Assembly (NCBI RefSeq): GCF_004346225.1
Contig: NZ_SMAJ01000002.1
Location: 186,001 to 250,000, forward strand
DNA: 64,000 bases
From: Paralcaligenes ureilyticus
GTDB lineage: Bacteria > Pseudomonadota > Gammaproteobacteria > Burkholderiales > Burkholderiaceae_B
Direction of reading: 5' to 3'
The notes under the pieces are model-generated. The model was not told where the DNA came from. It saw only the letters and a list, made by a program, of their open reading frames with translations, and did no database searches. Every line of letters begins with the position of its first letter. Position 1 is the first letter of the stretch. The position numbers were made by a program, and so were the translations under genes. Of this stretch, positions 63,296 to 64,000 are shown in pieces.

Positions 63296-64000
63296 ATGCA
63301 CTATCTTTTACACCTGATCGACCAATACGGCCTTACCCTTGTTTTTTTCAATGTACTCATTGAACAATTGGGTACGCCGCTGCCGTCCTATCCTACGTTA
63401 GTCATCACAGGCGCATTGCTGGTGCGCAACAGCTATTCAGCGCCTCTGTTGCTGTTCGTCGCCGTGTTTGCAGCATTAATTGCCGATGTCGTGTGGTACC
63501 ACGCAGGAAAGCGCTACGGCCGCAAAGTCATGTCTGTGCTTTGCCGTATTTCACTCTCGCCCGATTCATGCGTCAGGCAGACCGAGCAGGTTTACTTGCG
63601 CTGGGGTGCTCCGTCCTTGATGGTTGCAAAGTTTATTCCTGGCTTCGCATCCATCGCCAGCGCATTGGCCGGCGCGTTGGGAACCCGGCGCCTGAAGTTT
63701 GTTTTCTTCGATAGTGTGGGCGCCGCACTTTGGGCCGGATCAGCCATTTATCTGGGCTCGCTGTTTAGCACAACCATCGACGACCTATTGAACGTTCTTG
63801 AACATCTGGGTACGTGGGGTCTGCTCTTGATAGGCGCAGCGTTGTTCGCGTTTGTTGCAAAAAAATGGTGGCAGCGCCGTCGGTTCCTGAAGTCCCTGTG
63901 CATGGCGCGTATATCCGTGGACGAACTCTACCAATTATTGCAGCAAGGCGCGGCGCCCGCCATCATTGATGTCCGCTCCGCGCTCTCACGGGATGAAAGC
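63296..64000 (+). CDS. DedA-family membrane protein with C-terminal rhodanese domain (3' end missing)
   Basis: The frame is open to the window edge (235 residues seen). Residues 1-200 are a DedA/SNARE-associated membrane protein: G-T-P-L-P-S-Y-P near residue 26, G-K-R-Y-G-R near 75, and K-F-I-P-G-F-A-S near 118, with several helices. From about residue 210 a rhodanese domain starts (V-D-E-L-Y-Q-L-L ... I-I-D-V-R-S); its active-site loop lies outside. DedA proteins move phospholipids or undecaprenyl phosphate; the rhodanese fusion is known in Burkholderiales. Confidence 0.88.
   Translation, partial: MHYLLHLIDQYGLTLVFFNVLIEQLGTPLPSYPTLVITGALLVRNSYSAPLLLFVAVFAALIADVVWYHAGKRYGRKVMSVLCRISLSPDSCVRQTEQVYLRWGAPSLMVAKFIPGFASIASALAGALGTRRLKFVFFDSVGAALWAGSAIYLGSLFSTTIDDLLNVLEHLGTWGLLLIGAALFAFVAKKWWQRRRFLKSLCMARISVDELYQLLQQGAAPAIIDVRSALSRDES

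Overview
The window looks like the chromosome of a betaproteobacterium, most likely Burkholderiales close to the Alcaligenaceae (Bordetella/Achromobacter/Pusillimonas-like). The signs are a Bug-type (TctC) solute receptor, CaiB-type CoA transferase with an unconventional thiolase, Bordetella-style FTR1 iron uptake, a DedA-rhodanese fusion, and typical Burkholderiales copper and mercury modules. This placement is inference from gene content. I see no rRNA, tRNA, CRISPR array, transposase, integrase or phage gene.

Left flank (1-16.4 kb) is catabolism and uptake. An RpiR-type regulator (353-1222, -) faces, across a perfect TTATGCAA-N6-TTGCATAA palindrome, a plus-strand operon: M20 peptidase, polysaccharide-deacetylase-fold hydrolase, carboxymuconolactone-decarboxylase-like protein, Bug receptor and ketopantoate-reductase-like protein, followed by a truncated NAD(P)H:quinone oxidoreductase relic. 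Then a long minus-strand array, divergent from a LysR gene, encodes a polyamine-type ABC transporter interleaved with an AtuA-like/DUF4387 pair, then a CoA transferase, thiolase and OB-fold partner. It looks like a transport-plus-CoA-catabolism operon for an unknown organic acid.

Central part (16.6-54.0 kb) is a dense metal-resistance block without recognisable mobility genes. In order: a GDCCVxC protein; a relic of a P-type ATPase; a two-component system with an RND metal efflux system of unusual transmembrane motif; an MFS transporter; a cupredoxin-FTR1 iron uptake pair behind a Fur-like box; a minimal merR-TPA mercury operon; a cusCBA-cusF copper/silver efflux operon with a CueR-like 19-bp-spacer promoter; two tandem ECF sigma/anti-sigma pairs leading into a bufferin (BufABCD) copper-sequestering RiPP operon; a beta-propeller protein and DUF305 protein divergent from cusRS with a CusR box between; a MerA-like flavoprotein with a GH144-type glucanase; and a Met-rich periplasmic protein with a copper P-type ATPase, again behind a CueR-like promoter. 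No cueR gene lies in the window.

Right flank (54.3-64 kb) is a second catabolic unit. A polyamine-type ABC transporter (permease, ATPase, receptor, permease) faces a minus-strand operon of two amidohydrolases, a CobW/G3E GTPase (probable metal inserter) and a GntR/FCD regulator. Three copies of TATATT-N3-AATATA sit only in the two promoter regions of these units, one between the -35 and -10 of the amidohydrolase promoter, so this is very likely the GntR operator and both units form one regulon. A DedA-rhodanese fusion gene runs off the right edge.

The points most worth following are the bufferin locus with doubled sigma/anti-sigma control and a Cys-to-Met change in NrsF, the shared GntR operator, the AtuA/DUF4387 transport operon, and the RND system with the Asp-Asp motif.
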